From positions 1-21,904 of the forward strand of contig DUUA01000087.1 of the NCBI GenBank assembly GCA_012841765.1: a stretch of 21,904 bases of DNA, in the 5' to 3' direction. Under the pieces are notes generated by a model. It was not told the DNA's origin and searched no databases. It saw nothing but the letters and a program-made list of their open reading frames with translations. How positions within the stretch are numbered: position 1 is the stretch's first letter; each line of letters starts with the position of its first letter. The translations under genes and the position numbers were made by a program. The DNA comes from Acholeplasmataceae bacterium. GTDB taxonomy: Bacteria > Bacillota_I > Bacilli_A > ML615J-28 > CAG-698. Below, piece by piece: positions 1-8,083 of the stretch.

Positions 1-141
1 AAATAAAAGGACTTAAAGTAGTTAATTATTGGTAAGAAACTGAAGATTTATTTACAAAACAAAAAATAATTGAGACGAATGCACTTATCTTGTTAATAAT
101 AATACATAATAATTTAAATTTATTTTTTATAAACATGCAAT
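1..141. other. Gene-free left edge
   Basis: AT-rich stretch with stops in all plus-strand frames within the first 35 bases. No frame, RNA or repeat can be supported. The first 35 bases could hold the last codons of a gene to the left, but this cannot be shown. Confidence 0.5.
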
Positions 142-181
142 AAAAAAAGTATTTCATTCTTTTATAAAAAATGAAATACTT
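142..181 (-). terminator. Intrinsic terminator of the large lipoprotein gene
   Basis: A 12-bp perfect inverted repeat (147-158 with 170-181, arm AAGTATTTCATT on the plus strand) has a loop of about 11 bases. On the minus strand it is followed by a run of seven T (plus-strand A at 142-148). It lies about 65 bases after the stop of the lipoprotein gene. On the plus strand the trailing sequence is TATTTTA, so weaker two-way function is possible. Confidence 0.85.
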
Positions 182-244
182 ATTTTACACTTTAATATCT
201 GATATTTATTAATTTATAAATTTTTTCAACCAGATTTTTAGCTT

Positions 245-3200
245 TTAATTATTTTTTTCACCGAGATTAGAATAATTAGTATTAGTTTTAATCAAAGTTG
301 CTAAAACTGTTAAATCAGTAATCGCATTCCCTTCAGCATCCTCATAATAATTTAAATTAAAATCAGCCAAATCTACTGTCTCAGAATAAATATATCCTTG
401 AGTTCCCTTAAACTCATTATTATTTATATTAACAGTCCAAGTTGATGATACAGCACCTTTATTACGAAAATGAATTTCATTAAAATTATTTACAAATTCA
501 TTATTTATAATAGAAATTGTTACATTTTTTTCATTAAACACTGAAGTTGAAATAACTGCAGATCCAGGATAAGTTGCATCATCTTCAGGAGGTAAAACAT
601 ATTCTTTATTGCCAATATTTTTAAATAAGTTATCTTCAATGAAAATATCTTGCTTATTACCACTACTAGAACTATAAGCTCTAAAAACTATTGCAGCATA
701 GCCACCTAATTCATCATTTTCAAATGTATTTCTTAATATTTTATAAGTTCCATTATTATAACCACCATCAAATCTTATTGCACCAATACCAAAATTTTTA
801 AACTGATTATCAGTTATAATAATTTCTTTATTAACAGATGTCCGGTCTAAAGATATAATATCGGAAGTCATTTTATTAAATACATTGTTAGTAATAGTAA
901 TATTTCCAATTACATTAGTTCCAAGTTTAGTATAAAATTGAATAAAGGCATTTACATCTTCTCTATTATTTGGAAAATAAGTACTTGCTTCTATTACACT
1001 ATCATAAACATTGTTATGATCAAAAACAAAGTTATCAAAAGCACCTTTTGCATAAATTTGACCCAGTCCAGTAAACTCTAAGTTTTTAAAAGTTATACCA
1101 CTTGTTCCAGTTAAAGTGATTTTATTTGTAATAATAGCTTTTTCACCATTACCGCCTCTAACTATGACATTTGGAACCGTAATTGCAAAGGGCTGACTAT
1201 AAGTTCCCGCTTTTAGAGTTAATGTATAACCTTCTTGTAATTTATTTAATGCATCTTCAAAAGAAACAAATGCTGTTTCTCCAACTTTATAATCAAATCC
1301 GTCAAAATAAAATATTTCATCAGCTAGTTTATCCATACTAGGATCAACCAATAATTGATTTTTTGCTATTCCCCATACTGGATATAATTCTAGTTCAACT
1401 GGATTAGTCACAGGTAATGTTGTATAAGAATCACCAGTTCCATCGGCTAAAGTATTCCATGAAACTAAATTTTTTCCGTGTTTTGTTATAACTGGTAGTG
1501 CAGATGATGAGTTTTTAGTATATTTAAACTTCATCTCATACGAACCTAGAAAATAATCTAATTTTCCATCAACTTTCTTATATGCTGGATCACTTGCATT
1601 TATGCCAGTAACATATCTCATCATATCATATTGCCCAACATTTTCACTCCAAAATCTATTAGTGTGGAGTTTTGTTTCATCATGAATAAAATTAGCATAT
1701 TGAGCCCATTTCGCATTATATTGTGCAGAGTTTATAAAATAAGCTTCATTAATTGTGTTAGGAGCAGTATCTCTAGGGCCTTGCAATCTTAAATGATTAA
1801 CTGAACCTTCGAAATATTCTGTCCCTAAACCTAAAGCATCCCCTGAAAGTCCAATATATTTAATATATTCACCAATAAATTTAGAGTCTACACCAGTACC
1901 TGTTTTATCTTTCCCAGAAAATACTGGAAATGACATTTCATTAGTATCTATTATGTTTTTAGATCCCAACCATTTATAGAAATCTTCCAAAAATGAAATC
2001 AATTCTTCATCTTTTGAGGCATATTCCCAATTTAATGTAACTTGATATTCAGTTAATTTTTCTTCCCAAGCCGCATATAATTTCAAATCTGCAGTAATTG
2101 CTGTATTAAAATCATATCCTTGAGTAATTGATGAATCTTTATACCAGCCCATAAAGTTGTATCCTTCTTTAATAGGATCTGTTGGTTTTAATAATTTTTC
2201 TCCATCCATAATATCTAATGGATCAATAATATTGCCACCATTGGTTTCAAAAGTAACTTTATGTAAAATAATATCAAAGTTTGCAAAAAACTTTAAGTCT
2301 CCCATTGAACCTTTAGGAATTGTAGTAAGAGGATTTCCACTAAATTCACTATTGTTAAACCATCCTAAGAATTCATGTCCAGGTTTAACTGCTGCTGGAA
2401 TTGTTATTGCATCAGTTAAAACTGTGTATTCAGTAACTGTAAACTCGTTTACAAAACTTCCACCATCAAGTTCAAATGAAAGCAAATATACAACAGGTTC
2501 CCATTTAGCATATAAAGTTACCCCTTCTGTAACATCTGTTGCGAAGTTATATTGATTTTTTAATGCCACATCAATAAACCATCCTTCAAAAGTAAAACCT
2601 GATTTTACAGGAACTTCTGGTTCTGTAATTCTTTCTCCATGGTTGATAGTAACATCTTGAACTGTACTTCCACCATTTTCTTCAAAAACAGCAACATATT
2701 CATTTAAGCTCCATTTTGCATATAGAGTTATTGATCCTGAAATTTCCGTTTCAAAATTAAATTCTCCACTTAAATCTTCATTGATGAACCAACCTTTAAA
2801 AGTATATCCAACTTTTATTGGTGTTTCAGGAGGATTGATTTTATTCCCATGATTAACACCAATGGCTGCAACTTCAGTTCCCCCATTTTCTTCGAACATA
2901 ACATTATATTCAGCAAGTTTCCATTTCGCATATAATATTATATCTTCAGTAATGATAGTATTAGAAAAACTAAAAACATTATTTAAACCAGAATCTTTAT
3001 ACCAACCCTCAAATGTATAACCAATTTTAGTAGGGCTTGTTGGTTCAACTGCTTTTTCACCATCTTTAACTTTTAGTAAATTAATTTCTGAACCACCATT
3101 TGCATTGAAAGAAACATTAAATTTCTTAGCTAGAACCTTGACATTAATGGAAGCGGACTTTTCACCAATTTCAACTTTTAATGTCGTCTCTCCTTCTTTA

Positions 3201-3469
3201 ACAGCTGTAATTTTCCCATCAACCACAGTTGCAACACTCGGATCATCAATGCTCCAAGTAATATCTTTGATTTCATAATCAGATGGGTCTGCAGTTGCAG
3301 TAACAGTAACTTGTTCTCCCACTGTTAGCTCCACATTCTCCTTGTCTAAAATTACATTTTCTAACTCAATCTTTTTACAACCAATAAGAACCATTGATAA
3401 TACAAAGATTGCCACAAAAACCATTAGTGTTTTTTTGAAATTAACACTTTTGAAATATTTAAAAACCAT
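245..3469 (-). CDS. Large surface lipoprotein with Ig-like domain, InlB B-repeats and parallel beta-helix
   Basis: 1074-residue secreted lipoprotein. The N-terminus is basic and hydrophobic and ends in a lipobox, LIGC, with the lipidated Cys at residue 31. Residues about 35-113 look like a bacterial Ig-like domain of the Big_2 type (VTVTATADPSD, WSIDDPSVATV, GKITAVKEGETTLKV). Then come InlB B-type (Listeria-Bacteroides) repeats at about 118-183, 188-253, 258-323, 328-397 (degenerate, ends FFANF) and 403-468. Each has the pattern V-F-x-x-NGG, GYTFxGW and LYAKW. Residues 475-648 are an unassigned globular region, closed by a degenerate repeat at about 649-699 ending LYPVW. From about 735 to 1025 the repeated NN-x-F, DNQF, RNTF, EDNLF and NNEF turns indicate a right-handed beta-helix. 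The start is set by AAGGAGGT 7 bases before ATG. It is a single-gene unit with its own promoter and terminator. A role in adhesion or glycan binding is inference only. Confidence 0.9.
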   Translation of the reverse strand: MVFKYFKSVNFKKTLMVFVAIFVLSMVLIGCKKIELENVILDKENVELTVGEQVTVTATADPSDYEIKDITWSIDDPSVATVVDGKITAVKEGETTLKVEIGEKSASINVKVLAKKFNVSFNANGGSEINLLKVKDGEKAVEPTSPTKIGYTFEGWYKDSGLNNVFSFSNTIITEDIILYAKWKLAEYNVMFEENGGTEVAAIGVNHGNKINPPETPIKVGYTFKGWFINEDLSGEFNFETEISGSITLYAKWSLNEYVAVFEENGGSTVQDVTINHGERITEPEVPVKSGFTFEGWFIDVALKNQYNFATDVTEGVTLYAKWEPVVYLLSFELDGGSFVNEFTVTEYTVLTDAITIPAAVKPGHEFLGWFNNSEFSGNPLTTIPKGSMGDLKFFANFDIILHKVTFETNGGNIIDPLDIMDGEKLLKPTDPIKEGYNFMGWYKDSSITQGYDFNTAITADLKLYAAWEEKLTEYQVTLNWEYASKDEELISFLEDFYKWLGSKNIIDTNEMSFPVFSGKDKTGTGVDSKFIGEYIKYIGLSGDALGLGTEYFEGSVNHLRLQGPRDTAPNTINEAYFINSAQYNAKWAQYANFIHDETKLHTNRFWSENVGQYDMMRYVTGINASDPAYKKVDGKLDYFLGSYEMKFKYTKNSSSALPVITKHGKNLVSWNTLADGTGDSYTTLPVTNPVELELYPVWGIAKNQLLVDPSMDKLADEIFYFDGFDYKVGETAFVSFEDALNKLQEGYTLTLKAGTYSQPFAITVPNVIVRGGNGEKAIITNKITLTGTSGITFKNLEFTGLGQIYAKGAFDNFVFDHNNVYDSVIEASTYFPNNREDVNAFIQFYTKLGTNVIGNITITNNVFNKMTSDIISLDRTSVNKEIIITDNQFKNFGIGAIRFDGGYNNGTYKILRNTFENDELGGYAAIVFRAYSSSSGNKQDIFIEDNLFKNIGNKEYVLPPEDDATYPGSAVISTSVFNEKNVTISIINNEFVNNFNEIHFRNKGAVSSTWTVNINNNEFKGTQGYIYSETVDLADFNLNYYEDAEGNAITDLTVLATLIKTNTNYSNLGEKNN

Positions 3470-3500
3470 CTTTTTACCTCCTTATGGTATTTACAACTTG

Positions 3501-3529
3501 ATTATATCATTAAACATTATTCTATGCAA
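3501..3529 (-). promoter_or_regulatory. Promoter of the large lipoprotein gene
   Basis: On the minus strand a perfect -10 TATAAT (3501-3506) lies 17 bp from a weak -35 TTGCAT (3524-3529). The -35 falls inside one copy of an 11-bp direct repeat. The leader before the Shine-Dalgarno is about 15-20 bases. Confidence 0.6.
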
Positions 3530-3553
3530 TATTCTGATTAAGTTCTATGCAAT
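3520..3553. repeat. Two 11-bp direct repeats at the lipoprotein promoter
   Basis: TTCTATGCAAT occurs at 3520-3530 and again, identically, at 3543-3553, a period of 23 bp or about two helical turns. The first copy overlaps the -35 and the second lies upstream of it with respect to the minus-strand gene. This placement would suit a tandem operator or activator site; that role is inferred. Confidence 0.5.
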
Positions 3554-3579
3554 TTATACTTCAAATAAATATTTGCAAA

Positions 3580-3607
3580 ATAAAAAAGTGGGAATACCTT
3601 CCCACTT
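3580..3607 (-). terminator. Terminator of the Na/Pi cotransporter gene
   Basis: A perfect 9-bp stem (AAGTGGGAA with TTCCCACTT, plus-strand 3586-3594 and 3599-3607) has a 4-base loop. On the minus strand a T-run follows (plus-strand A at 3582-3587). It begins 12 bases after the stop codon. Confidence 0.9.
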
Positions 3608-3618
3608 AAACAAAAATC

Positions 3619-5301
3619 TTAATTTATATTTTTCAACCCAGTAGCTTCTACTTTTATTGGTACTTCGTCAATTATTACATTAGCAATATTATTCAAAAGA
3701 TCTCCAATTCTTTCTAAATCAGATAAAATATCAGAGTAATTTGACGTTTGATAAAAATCAAACTTACCATCTTTTAATCTTTGAATATAATTTGTTCTAG
3801 ATTGTTGTTCTAAATTATCAATTATTGCTTCTAATCTTTTTACTTTATATGGCAAAAATTTAAAATTACTATAAATACTTTGATTTACTAATTCAAACAT
3901 TTCATTTAATACTTTATAAATTTCATGCAATTCTTCTTGGGCCGGTTCCGAAAGTTCATGATTAGCCTCATATCTTGTATTAAAAAACTCAACAACATTA
4001 GTTAAATGATCTCCTATTCTTTCTAAGTTTCTAGTAATATCAAGTAACTTTGTTATATTTTTTATTTCTTTTCCTACAATACCACCACGATTAATCTTTA
4101 TTAAATAATTATGAATTTGACCATCAAGCTCATCAATATTTAATTCAAAATTGTTAGCTTCTATAAAATCTTTAGAGTTATTAATAAAAGAATAACCTTT
4201 AGTTAATTGAAAATAACTATAAACTAAATTTGTTAGATTATCAATTCCTTTTTTACTTAAATCAAGAGCTATTAACGGCGATTGTTTAATTATTTTTTCA
4301 TCAAAAACTATTTCAACTGTTTTACCATTTTTATAAGGTATTAAACGTTCAGTTAATTTTACGATTTGATTAATAAAGAAAAACAAAATCAGAGTTGTTG
4401 TAACGTTTTGAATTAAATGCGCAATGGCTATTGTTACCATTGAATATTGTGTTAAAAATGTATTTTCAATAGTTTGTATTAATAAATAATAAGGTTGTAT
4501 GCCAATTAGAAAAATTAATGCACCAACAACATTAAAAATAATATGAATTAAAGCAGCTCGCTTACTTTCTTCATTCCCGCCTAGTGAAGCAAATAGTCCT
4601 GTAATAGTAGTGCCAATGTTAGCACCAATAATCATTGGTAAAGCTCCTCTTAAAGATATTGTAACAATACTATTTAGTGGGTCATTTAAAGAATATAATT
4701 TTTGAACAATAGCACTTGCAGCAGAAGATGATTGGATAATAGCTGTAAATGTTGTTCCAAAAAGAAATCCGGAAGCAGTGCCTAAAAATGAAACCTCAGA
4801 AAACCTATAAAATAAATTCGTAGCAAACTCAGTTTGAATTAAAGGAAGAACGCCATCTCCCATCACATTTAAACCTAAAAACAACAGCCCAAGATTTAAT
4901 ATGATTCCGCCAGTATTTTTAACTTTATTATTTTTTGAAAATAATAATAAGATACCAACAACTAACATTGCATAACTATAATTACCAACAGGTAAACTAA
5001 CAATAAATGCTGAAAATGTTGAACCAATATTAGCTCCCATTATTAAACCAACACTTTGTCTAGAGGTTATAAATCTAGCCCTAACTAAACCAATAATTAA
5101 AATAAGTATCGCTGAGGAAGATCCAATAACAGCAGTAACCAATGCGCCAATTAAAATAGCCAAAATAGGATTATCTACTACTTTGACAATTAAAGTTTTG
5201 AAACGGCTACCAGAAAGAGCCCTTAAATGAATGCTTAAATTTGTAATACCATAAATAAATATAGCTATTCCACCTAGAAACATTATAATAAAATTAACCA
5301 T
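3619..5301 (-). CDS. Na/Pi cotransporter family protein with PhoU-like C-terminal domain
   Basis: 560-residue membrane protein of the NptA/PNaS family (Na-coupled phosphate transport). The N-terminal half is hydrophobic and has the family's two inverted halves: GSSSA at 60-64 followed by GANIGST at 89-94, and QSSSA at 190-194 followed by GANIGTT at 226-232. In the first half the usual Gln of the QSSS motif is Gly. From about 340 to 545 the protein is soluble and helical, with two PhoU-like segments (RNLERIGDHLTNV and SDLERIGDLLNNI). This is the usual architecture of bacterial members that carry a fused PhoU domain. AGGGGA precedes the ATG. It stands alone between two terminated units and diverges from ktrB. 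A TATAAT at 5372-5377 (minus strand) may be its -10 box, but no good -35 is visible. Phosphate is the likely substrate by family, not proven. Confidence 0.92.
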   Translation of the reverse strand: MVNFIIMFLGGIAIFIYGITNLSIHLRALSGSRFKTLIVKVVDNPILAILIGALVTAVIGSSSAILILIIGLVRARFITSRQSVGLIMGANIGSTFSAFIVSLPVGNYSYAMLVVGILLLFSKNNKVKNTGGIILNLGLLFLGLNVMGDGVLPLIQTEFATNLFYRFSEVSFLGTASGFLFGTTFTAIIQSSSAASAIVQKLYSLNDPLNSIVTISLRGALPMIIGANIGTTITGLFASLGGNEESKRAALIHIIFNVVGALIFLIGIQPYYLLIQTIENTFLTQYSMVTIAIAHLIQNVTTTLILFFFINQIVKLTERLIPYKNGKTVEIVFDEKIIKQSPLIALDLSKKGIDNLTNLVYSYFQLTKGYSFINNSKDFIEANNFELNIDELDGQIHNYLIKINRGGIVGKEIKNITKLLDITRNLERIGDHLTNVVEFFNTRYEANHELSEPAQEELHEIYKVLNEMFELVNQSIYSNFKFLPYKVKRLEAIIDNLEQQSRTNYIQRLKDGKFDFYQTSNYSDILSDLERIGDLLNNIANVIIDEVPIKVEATGLKNIN

Positions 5302-5544
5302 TCAAATCCCCTTTTTTATTAGAAGTAATAAGTTAACAAAAAAACACTTCTTCTTTTATTTTTTTCCAATTATTATAACATATAAATACATAATAAAAAA
5401 TACCAATCAATTATAATTGTAGCATAAAATATGTTTTTTATATAATAATATTTAATATTATTCCAAATGTAATTAATGTATCAAGAAATATACAACCTTC
5501 ACTATTAACTAAATTAAATTTAGAAATCTTGCCTTTTCCATACA
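5302..5544. other. AT-rich divergent intergenic region
   Basis: Spacer between the Na/Pi gene (minus) and the ktr operon (plus). It holds a minus-strand -10 like TATAAT at 5372-5377 without a clear -35, and a weaker plus-strand TTGTAG, 18 bp, TATAAT at 5417-5446. The sequence lacks the G-rich conserved blocks of a c-di-AMP (ydaO-type) riboswitch. I see no gene in it. Confidence 0.5.
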
Positions 5545-5574
5545 TTGACATTAAACAGTATTTAATGATATAAT
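5545..5574 (+). promoter_or_regulatory. Promoter of the ktrB-ktrA-lipoprotein operon
   Basis: Perfect -35 TTGACA (5545-5550), 18-bp spacer and perfect -10 TATAAT (5569-5574). Transcription would begin near 5581, leaving a leader of about 17 bases with AGGAG at 5586-5590. That is too short for a riboswitch in the main transcript. Confidence 0.85.
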
Positions 5575-5597
5575 AATTCATTAATAGGAGTAGCATA

Positions 5598-6929
5598 ATG
5601 AAAAAAAAGAAGTTATCTCCATACATTATAATAATAATTAGCTTTGCAGCTATGATATTAATAGGATCTTTTCTTTTAATGCTTCCTTTTGCAACAAAAG
5701 AAGATTATAACTTAAGTTATATAGATTCGCTTTTTACTGCAACGTCAGCAGTTTGTGTTACTGGATTAGTCTCCGTTGAATCTATAGCTTCAACTTATAC
5801 CTTGTTTGGTCAAATCACTATCTATTTATTAATTCAAATTGGTGGTTTAGGCTTTGTAACTTTAGTATTATTTGCTTTTTACTTACTAGGTATGAAAATA
5901 GGCATTAGCGATAGGTATCTTTTAAAAGAAGCTTTAAATCAAAATTCAGTATCTGGACTAGTACGATTATTAAAATCAACAGTTATGATTTCTTTTTCTG
6001 TGCAGATTGTTGGAGCATTAATTAACTTTATTGTTTTCTCACAAGAATTTGCTATTTCTAAAGCAATTTGGGTAAGTATATTCCATGCTGCATCATCATT
6101 TAATAATGCTGGATTTGATATTTTAGGAACCACATCTTTAATGGCTTATAAAGATAATATTTTATTAACATTGAATACTTCTTTTCTAATAATAGCTGGT
6201 GGTATTGGTTTCATCGTAATTTATGATTTATTAAAACATAAAAAATGGAGTAAATTATCAATCCACTCGAAAATAGTATTAAAAACAACTTTGATATTAT
6301 TGATTGCTGGAACTATTTTATTCAAAATTACTGAAGGAAGCAATATGACTTGGTTACAAGCCTTCTTTCAATCTACGACTGCTAGAACTGCCGGATTCTC
6401 TACATTTGACTGGAGACTTGCAACTAATGCTGGTGCATTAATTGTTTGTGTCTTAATGTATGTTGGAGCATCACCAGCAAGTACTGGTGGTGGTATTAAA
6501 ACGACAACTCTTTATACTTTATATAAATATGTAACATCTTTTGCAAGAGGTAAAAAAACATTAACCCATCAAAGAGAAATATCGAAAAGCTCTATTGCTA
6601 AAGCTTTTGCGTTAATTATCTTATCTCTTTCTTTTATTATTACAATTATATTGTTTATTACATTTATTGAAAAGTTTAATGATGTTGGTTTAACCCAAAG
6701 TGAATATTATCAAAGAATTGTTTTTGAAGTCTTTTCAGCATTTGGCACCGTGGGTAATTCAATGGGTATTACTCAAGGACTCCATTGGATTAGTAAATTG
6801 CTAATAACATTAACAATGTTATTTGGAAGATTAGGGCCTATAACTGTAATTAGTGTTTTAAATAAATCATGGAATGTTGAAAATGAAGGACAAATTAAGT
6901 ACCTAGAAGAAAAAATTATCATTGGATAA
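5598..6929 (+). CDS. ktrB: Potassium uptake channel subunit KtrB (TrkH/KtrB family)
   Basis: 443-residue membrane protein that forms the K+-conducting, Na+-coupled subunit of the Ktr system. The four pore-loop signatures are visible in order: TSAVCVTGL (about 49-57), SFNNAGFD (167-174), TARTAGFS (261-268) and AFGTVGNSMG (381-390). Each carries the selectivity-filter Gly. ASPASTGGGIKT at 291-302 matches the family's intramembrane-loop region, and LFGRLGPITV near 408-417 is the usual KtrB C-terminal motif. Length fits the family. The ATG follows AGGAG by 7 bases. It is first gene of a plus-strand operon, and the cytoplasmic gating partner KtrA follows 12 bases after its stop. Confidence 0.96.
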   Translation: MKKKKLSPYIIIIISFAAMILIGSFLLMLPFATKEDYNLSYIDSLFTATSAVCVTGLVSVESIASTYTLFGQITIYLLIQIGGLGFVTLVLFAFYLLGMKIGISDRYLLKEALNQNSVSGLVRLLKSTVMISFSVQIVGALINFIVFSQEFAISKAIWVSIFHAASSFNNAGFDILGTTSLMAYKDNILLTLNTSFLIIAGGIGFIVIYDLLKHKKWSKLSIHSKIVLKTTLILLIAGTILFKITEGSNMTWLQAFFQSTTARTAGFSTFDWRLATNAGALIVCVLMYVGASPASTGGGIKTTTLYTLYKYVTSFARGKKTLTHQREISKSSIAKAFALIILSLSFIITIILFITFIEKFNDVGLTQSEYYQRIVFEVFSAFGTVGNSMGITQGLHWISKLLITLTMLFGRLGPITVISVLNKSWNVENEGQIKYLEEKIIIG

Positions 6930-6941
6930 TTGGAGGATATT

Positions 6942-7598
6942 ATGAAAAAATCAGTTGCTGTCTTAGGGTTAGGCCGATTTGGTCTAGCTCTTGTAGAAGA
7001 ACTAAGTAAGATGGATGTTGAAATTATTGCTGTAGACTTAGATGGGGAAAATGTTGCAAAAGCTGGAGAGTTTGTCAATAGTGCTTTTATTTGTGATTCA
7101 ACAAATGCTTCTGCTTTAAGAGAATTAGGAATAAATAACGTTGATCATGCAGTCGTATCATTTGGAACTAATTTCCAAGCCAGTTTAATAACTACAATTA
7201 CTTTAAAAGAAATGGATATTCCCAAGATTACTGTCAGAATTGATGAAGACAAATATGAAAGAGTCATGCGTTTAATTGGAGCAACAGATATTATTATTCC
7301 TCAACAAATGGCTGGAGTTCGTTTAGCTAATCGAATAGCATCAGACACTTTTGCAGATTATTATAATTTATCTAAAGATTATGTCATAGTTGATATTAAG
7401 GTTAGTAAGAATGCAATCCCAAGAACTTTAAAAGAAATTGATTCTAGAAATCGTTTTGGTGTGAACTTAGTTTTAATCAAAAGAGAAAATCGTGTTTTCC
7501 CACCAACAGGTGATGATTCTGTTTTACCAGAAGATGATATCTATATCTTTGGTAAAAAAGAAAAAGTTAATAAATTTGAAGATTTTATAAATAAGTAA
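6942..7598 (+). CDS. ktrA: Potassium uptake regulatory subunit KtrA (RCK domain protein)
   Basis: 218-residue cytoplasmic RCK protein that forms the gating ring on KtrB. The N-terminal Rossmann RCK_N domain begins VLGLGRFG (nucleotide-binding GxGxxG), with the acidic residue after strand 2 in IAVDLD. An RCK_C domain follows from about residue 135 (VIVDIKVSKNAIPRTLKEID to the end, with LPEDDIYIFGKKE). In related Firmicutes the N-domain binds ATP/ADP and the C-domain can bind c-di-AMP; here that is inferred from family. The start was taken at the ATG at 6942, because the Shine-Dalgarno GGAGG at 6932-6936 lies just upstream. A TTG four codons earlier is part of that site. It is 12 bases after ktrB and 11 bases before the lipoprotein gene. 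Confidence 0.95.
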   Translation: MKKSVAVLGLGRFGLALVEELSKMDVEIIAVDLDGENVAKAGEFVNSAFICDSTNASALRELGINNVDHAVVSFGTNFQASLITTITLKEMDIPKITVRIDEDKYERVMRLIGATDIIIPQQMAGVRLANRIASDTFADYYNLSKDYVIVDIKVSKNAIPRTLKEIDSRNRFGVNLVLIKRENRVFPPTGDDSVLPEDDIYIFGKKEKVNKFEDFINK

Positions 7599-7609
7599 AG
7601 GATAATATC

Positions 7610-8044
7610 ATGACTAAAAAAATAATTGCAATAATTTCATTACTACTTCTTCCATTAGCTTTGGCTGGTTGTAGCAAAAATATTAAAACTTATAATTGTA
7701 TTGAACATTTTGAATATTCTAAAAATGTTAATCAAGAAGAATTTTCTAAATTAGATTACACAAATGATTTTTCACCTTATACATTAAAACTAAATAAAAA
7801 AGAGAAAAGTTTTATCATTGAAAGAACACATATTAATAAAAATAAAGAAACGTATACTGGAACATTTGAAGAAACAGAAACAAGTTATATTTTTTCATAT
7901 GATGATGAACTTCATCAAACAATAGAACAATTATCAGAAAAAGAAAGATATGTAAAAGTTGGGAAAGAACTTCATCTTACTCAAATTAGAAATATAGAAA
8001 CTCAAAATAAGATTTTGGGAAATAAAATAGTCAAATTTAAATAA
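7610..8044 (+). CDS. Small putative lipoprotein in the ktr operon
   Basis: 144-residue protein I do not recognise. It starts with a signal peptide (MTKKIIAIISLLLLPL) ending in the lipobox LAGC with Cys at residue 21, so it should be anchored outside the membrane. The mature part of about 120 residues is rich in Lys, Glu and Thr and has no motif I can name. Alternating short strands such as YTLKLNKKEKSFIIERTHI and TYTGTFEETETSYIFSYDDE suggest a small beta-sheet fold. Many cell-surface lipoproteins of low-GC bacteria have this form. AAAGGA precedes the ATG. It follows ktrA by 11 bases and shares its transcript, ending at the strong terminator. A link with K+ uptake is suggested only by position. 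Confidence 0.8.
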   Translation: MTKKIIAIISLLLLPLALAGCSKNIKTYNCIEHFEYSKNVNQEEFSKLDYTNDFSPYTLKLNKKEKSFIIERTHINKNKETYTGTFEETETSYIFSYDDELHQTIEQLSEKERYVKVGKELHLTQIRNIETQNKILGNKIVKFK

Positions 8045-8047
8045 ACT

Positions 8048-8076
8048 AAAAGCTCTGCGAATTGCAGAGCTTTTTT
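8048..8076 (+). terminator. Terminator of the ktr operon
   Basis: A perfect 11-bp stem with arm AAAAGCTCTGC (8048-8058), a loop of five bases and the complementary arm at 8064-8074 run into a T-tract to 8076. It starts 4 bases after the lipoprotein stop. It sits between convergent genes and may also stop ribU transcripts, although the opposite T-run is interrupted. Confidence 0.93.
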
Positions 8077-8083
8077 ATATTAT

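Noticed and set aside
1..35. Possible C-terminal codons of a plus-strand gene
   Set aside because: Only eleven codons in one frame and no motif; cannot be told from chance.
2157..2555. 132-codon open frame on the plus strand
   Set aside because: It lies antisense inside the lipoprotein repeats, has no ribosome-binding site and its translation has no family character; the minus-strand gene is clear.
2040..3120. DNA-level tandem repeat or mobile element in the lipoprotein gene
   Set aside because: The similarity is at protein level (InlB B-repeats) with much DNA divergence; no terminal repeats or transposase are seen.
5321..5351. Inverted repeat AGAAGT/ACTTCT in the leader of the Na/Pi gene
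   Set aside because: Only six base pairs with a 19-base loop and no T-run on the minus strand; expected by chance in such sequence.
5417..5597. Possible long leader of ktrB with a c-di-AMP riboswitch
   Set aside because: A weak upstream promoter exists, but the sequence is A/T-only in long stretches and lacks the conserved G-rich blocks; the strong promoter at 5545-5574 leaves no room for an aptamer.
5438..5626. 62-codon minus-strand frame in the divergent intergenic region
   Set aside because: No Shine-Dalgarno, overlaps the ktr promoter and the ktrB start, low-complexity hydrophobic translation.
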